Below, in pieces: positions 63,494 to 64,000 of a stretch of 64,000 nucleotides of DNA. Origin of the DNA: Acanthopleura granulata (Eukaryota > Mollusca > Polyplacophora > Chitonida > Chitonidae); the NCBI GenBank assembly GCA_016165875.1, contig JABBOT010000009.1, forward strand, positions 9,526,017 through 9,590,016, read 5' to 3'. Within the stretch, counting starts at the first letter, position 1. Each line of letters starts with the position of its first letter. The notes beneath the pieces are model-generated. The model saw nothing but the letters and a program-made list of their open reading frames with translations. It was not told where the DNA came from and did no database searches. A program made the translations under genes and the position numbers.

Positions 63494-63606
63494 CCCCCAT
63501 CTTGCACGAAGCACTCTTACTGTTGCAAGCATGTCGCTGCAATGCTAGTGTTGGTTGCCATGGGAGATATGTGGTCGTAATGTCACGAGGGCTTCGTGCA
63601 AGTGGG
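63494..63606. mobile_element. Short MITE-like element with inverted ends
   Basis: The left end CCCATCTTGCACGAAGCACT is nearly the reverse complement of the right end ACGAGGGCTTCGTGCAAGTG. About 110 bp, no ORF worth noting, with GCTGCAATGC and GTTGCCATGG in the middle. Half of a second copy is at 32.9 kb. Confidence 0.55.
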
Positions 63607-63609
63607 CTT

Positions 63610-64000
63610 ATTACCACCATGAATCAGGTAACAGTAGTGGTGGGGACAAAATATCAACAACTTCTATGAAATGTGGTTTAAATCCCTGGAAGATGCAGTT
63701 TGAAAGTACATGTGACAGGGGGCTTTATAAACACCTGGCACCTGTATCATGAAGTTATCTTAGACTTATGTCAGACTTCATCTCTACTTCAAAACTATTT
63801 ACCTCACTAAAACTTTGTGTTATGAACTTTTATTTCACTACATATACTAAGAATTGTCATAGACATGACATGAGAAAACTGAAAATAACCAGGTTAGCTC
63901 AGAAAACATACTGCAAGTTCTCAGTCTGATTTAAGCCTAGACAGCTTCTGCACCCCTGGGCCTGATCACACCATCTTTCAGGCTAAAAAAGGATTGAAAT
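63610..64000. other. Right edge of window, nothing recognised
   Basis: Non-coding by eye. No repeat unit. Confidence 0.4.

Overview
This window looks like AT-rich nuclear DNA from an animal, most likely a marine lophotrochozoan such as a mollusc or brachiopod. There are no dense ORFs, operons or ribosome binding sites. Short exons with GT-AG borders lie in kilobase introns, and the introns are full of tRNA-derived SINEs, small inverted-repeat elements, minisatellites and one decayed LINE. The SINE body and the repeat mixture suggest the lophotrochozoan assignment, but the species cannot be fixed from sequence alone.

The main result is a single split gene on the minus strand, running from about 62.0 kb (start codon) to about 5.4 kb (possible poly(A) signals). 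I found 14 coding segments by hand. Every junction agrees in reading phase, and together they give an uninterrupted frame of 2,040 nt (679 residues plus stop). Nine internal exons are symmetrical phase 1-1, so any of them could be skipped without breaking the frame. The protein has an acidic N-terminus, Ser/Thr- and Arg/Lys-rich middle exons, and a short amphipathic motif (E/D-D/E-F/L-E-x-x-F-x-x-x-L) that recurs in separate exons. I do not recognise the family and assign no function. The first and last exons are less certain than the middle ones.

Layout: 1-5.4 kb is downstream repeat-rich DNA with a 41/42-bp minisatellite (2.8-4.1 kb). 5.5-6.0 kb is the putative last exon. 13.6-30.4 kb holds exons 13 to 6, with a 68-bp minisatellite showing a 670-bp higher-order period (14.2-16.0 kb) and a 42-bp minisatellite (21.8-22.0 kb). 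30.4-41.0 kb is a long intron with two SINE families, a 310-bp tandem duplication, a perfect foldback palindrome (35.6-35.8 kb) and a 5'-truncated LINE (36.6-38.5 kb). 41.0-46.5 kb holds exons 5 to 2 and a minisatellite whose unit is a copy of the start of exon 3, including its splice acceptor. 46.5-62.0 kb is the first intron, with a mosaic minisatellite (51.9-54.9 kb). 62.0-64 kb carries the first exon, a TATA-like element and upstream repeats.
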